NCBI GenBank assembly: GCA_947568835.1
Contig: OX387604.1
Location: 27,390,851 to 27,454,850, forward strand
Direction of reading: 5' to 3'
Length of the DNA stretch: 64,000 nt
Origin: Protonemura montana
Lineage: Eukaryota > Arthropoda > Insecta > Plecoptera > Nemouridae
A program made the translations under genes and the position numbers. Every line of letters begins with the position of its first letter. The stretch's first letter is position 1. Below, piece by piece: positions 63,555 through 64,000 of this stretch. The notes under the pieces are model-generated. The model was not told the DNA's origin. It saw only the letters and a program-made list of their open reading frames with translations, and did no database searches.

Positions 63555-64000
63555 GGTCGTGGAACTTTACAACCAGACTTTTCCTAAATGACTTTGGCAT
63601 CACAAACAAAAGGGTACCACCTTCGTCTGCCTTCCTGTACAGTTTTTCGTCTTGCAGGATTAGAGTCCTGGTCCGTTCTTTCTCTTCTCGTGTCCTCTCG
63701 TCTTCTTCTTTCTGCAGGATGACTATCAATTTCATCAGTTCTGCATCACTCCTCTGAATTGTCAGTACCTGGTCTTCGACTGTCATTGTCACCAAGACAT
63801 CTAATCGGTGACCGATGATTTCCTCCATTGTGTCAGAGCTTAGTTCAGTAGGCGCGCGGCTTAGGGCGTCGATGTGCGTCATCTTACTCCCGGGACGGTG
63901 TCGAATCTCAGTGATGTCGTATTCCTGTATTAAGTTGCACCATCTGGCCACCTGAGGATTTATGGTACGCTGGGCGTTCAGGTAGCCTAATGCTTGGCAG
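63555..64000 (-). pseudogene. pol: Gypsy RNase H end and integrase N-terminus (continues beyond the window)
   Basis: The frame is open from the window edge (CQALGYLNAQRTINPQVARW) through the end of RNase H (HRPGSKMTHIDALSRAP) and the linker toward integrase (ILQDEKLYRKADEGGTLLFV, MPKSFRKSLVVKFHD). It is then cut at 63554 by the foreign 77-bp segment, before the HHCC finger is completed. Orientation is the same as the copy at 57190, but the order on the chromosome shows it is not the missing downstream part of that copy. It could be a second copy of the same family. Confidence 0.78.

Noticed and set aside
57190-64000. Gypsy pieces at 57190 and 63555 as parts of one element
   Set aside because: On the minus strand the RNase H/integrase piece precedes the protease/reverse transcriptase piece, the wrong order for one copy.

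Overview
This is eukaryotic, almost certainly animal, nuclear DNA and most likely from an arthropod. The basis for arthropod is the mix of Jockey, I-like, CR1/L2-like and Penelope elements, a Gypsy element of CsRn1 type, and pogo, Harbinger and hAT transposons. The species is not identified. I see no bacterial operon, CRISPR array or functional tRNA/rRNA gene. The only host gene I can reconstruct is the one for mitochondrial small-subunit ribosomal protein mS31 (MRPS31): eight exons on the + strand between 19141 and 26273, all with GT-AG junctions and matching phases, encoding 400 residues. A second host gene is hinted at by an acidic terminal exon at 36489-36638 that a retroelement has separated from its splice acceptor.

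Layout. 1-16835 is a stack of minus-strand retroelements: Jockey copy A (truncated), Jockey copy B (ORF2 open, ORF1 broken), a 5'-truncated Penelope-like element, and an I-like element interrupted by a CR1/L2-like insertion. 17505-18590 holds Pol III gene derivatives: tRNA-like units, a 52-bp tandem of a tRNA half, and a 91-bp tandem resembling the internal promoter half of 5S rRNA. 19141-27500 is the mS31 gene, whose introns and downstream flank carry 30-, 8-, 31-, 28-, 41- and 71-bp tandem repeats. 28212-30221 is a broken Harbinger/HARBI1-like gene. 31142-32766 is a defective hAT with perfect ends. 33600-36638 contains a 73-bp minisatellite and the retroelement-split exon. 37005-39830 holds more CR1/L2-like copies.

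39956-43432 is a complete pogo-like transposon with perfect inverted repeats and an open 736-residue transposase. 44475-49671 is a small hAT-type MITE carrying a complete Gypsy/CsRn1 element with identical LTRs, a tRNA-Trp primer site and open gag and pol. 49840 to about 52258 is a hAT with an open two-exon transposase but only one visible end. 53450-57185 is further CR1/L2-like and I-like debris. From 57190 a second Gypsy pol copy is interrupted by a complete four-exon hAT (58851-62183, 8-bp target duplication). 62290-64000 holds a ZMYM1-like hAT relic and a third Gypsy pol piece.

The elements do not form a pathway. What links them is nesting: later elements sit inside older ones, and several target duplications can be read base for base. 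The copies most likely to be recently or currently mobile are the Gypsy/CsRn1 element, the pogo element and the hAT at 58851-62183.
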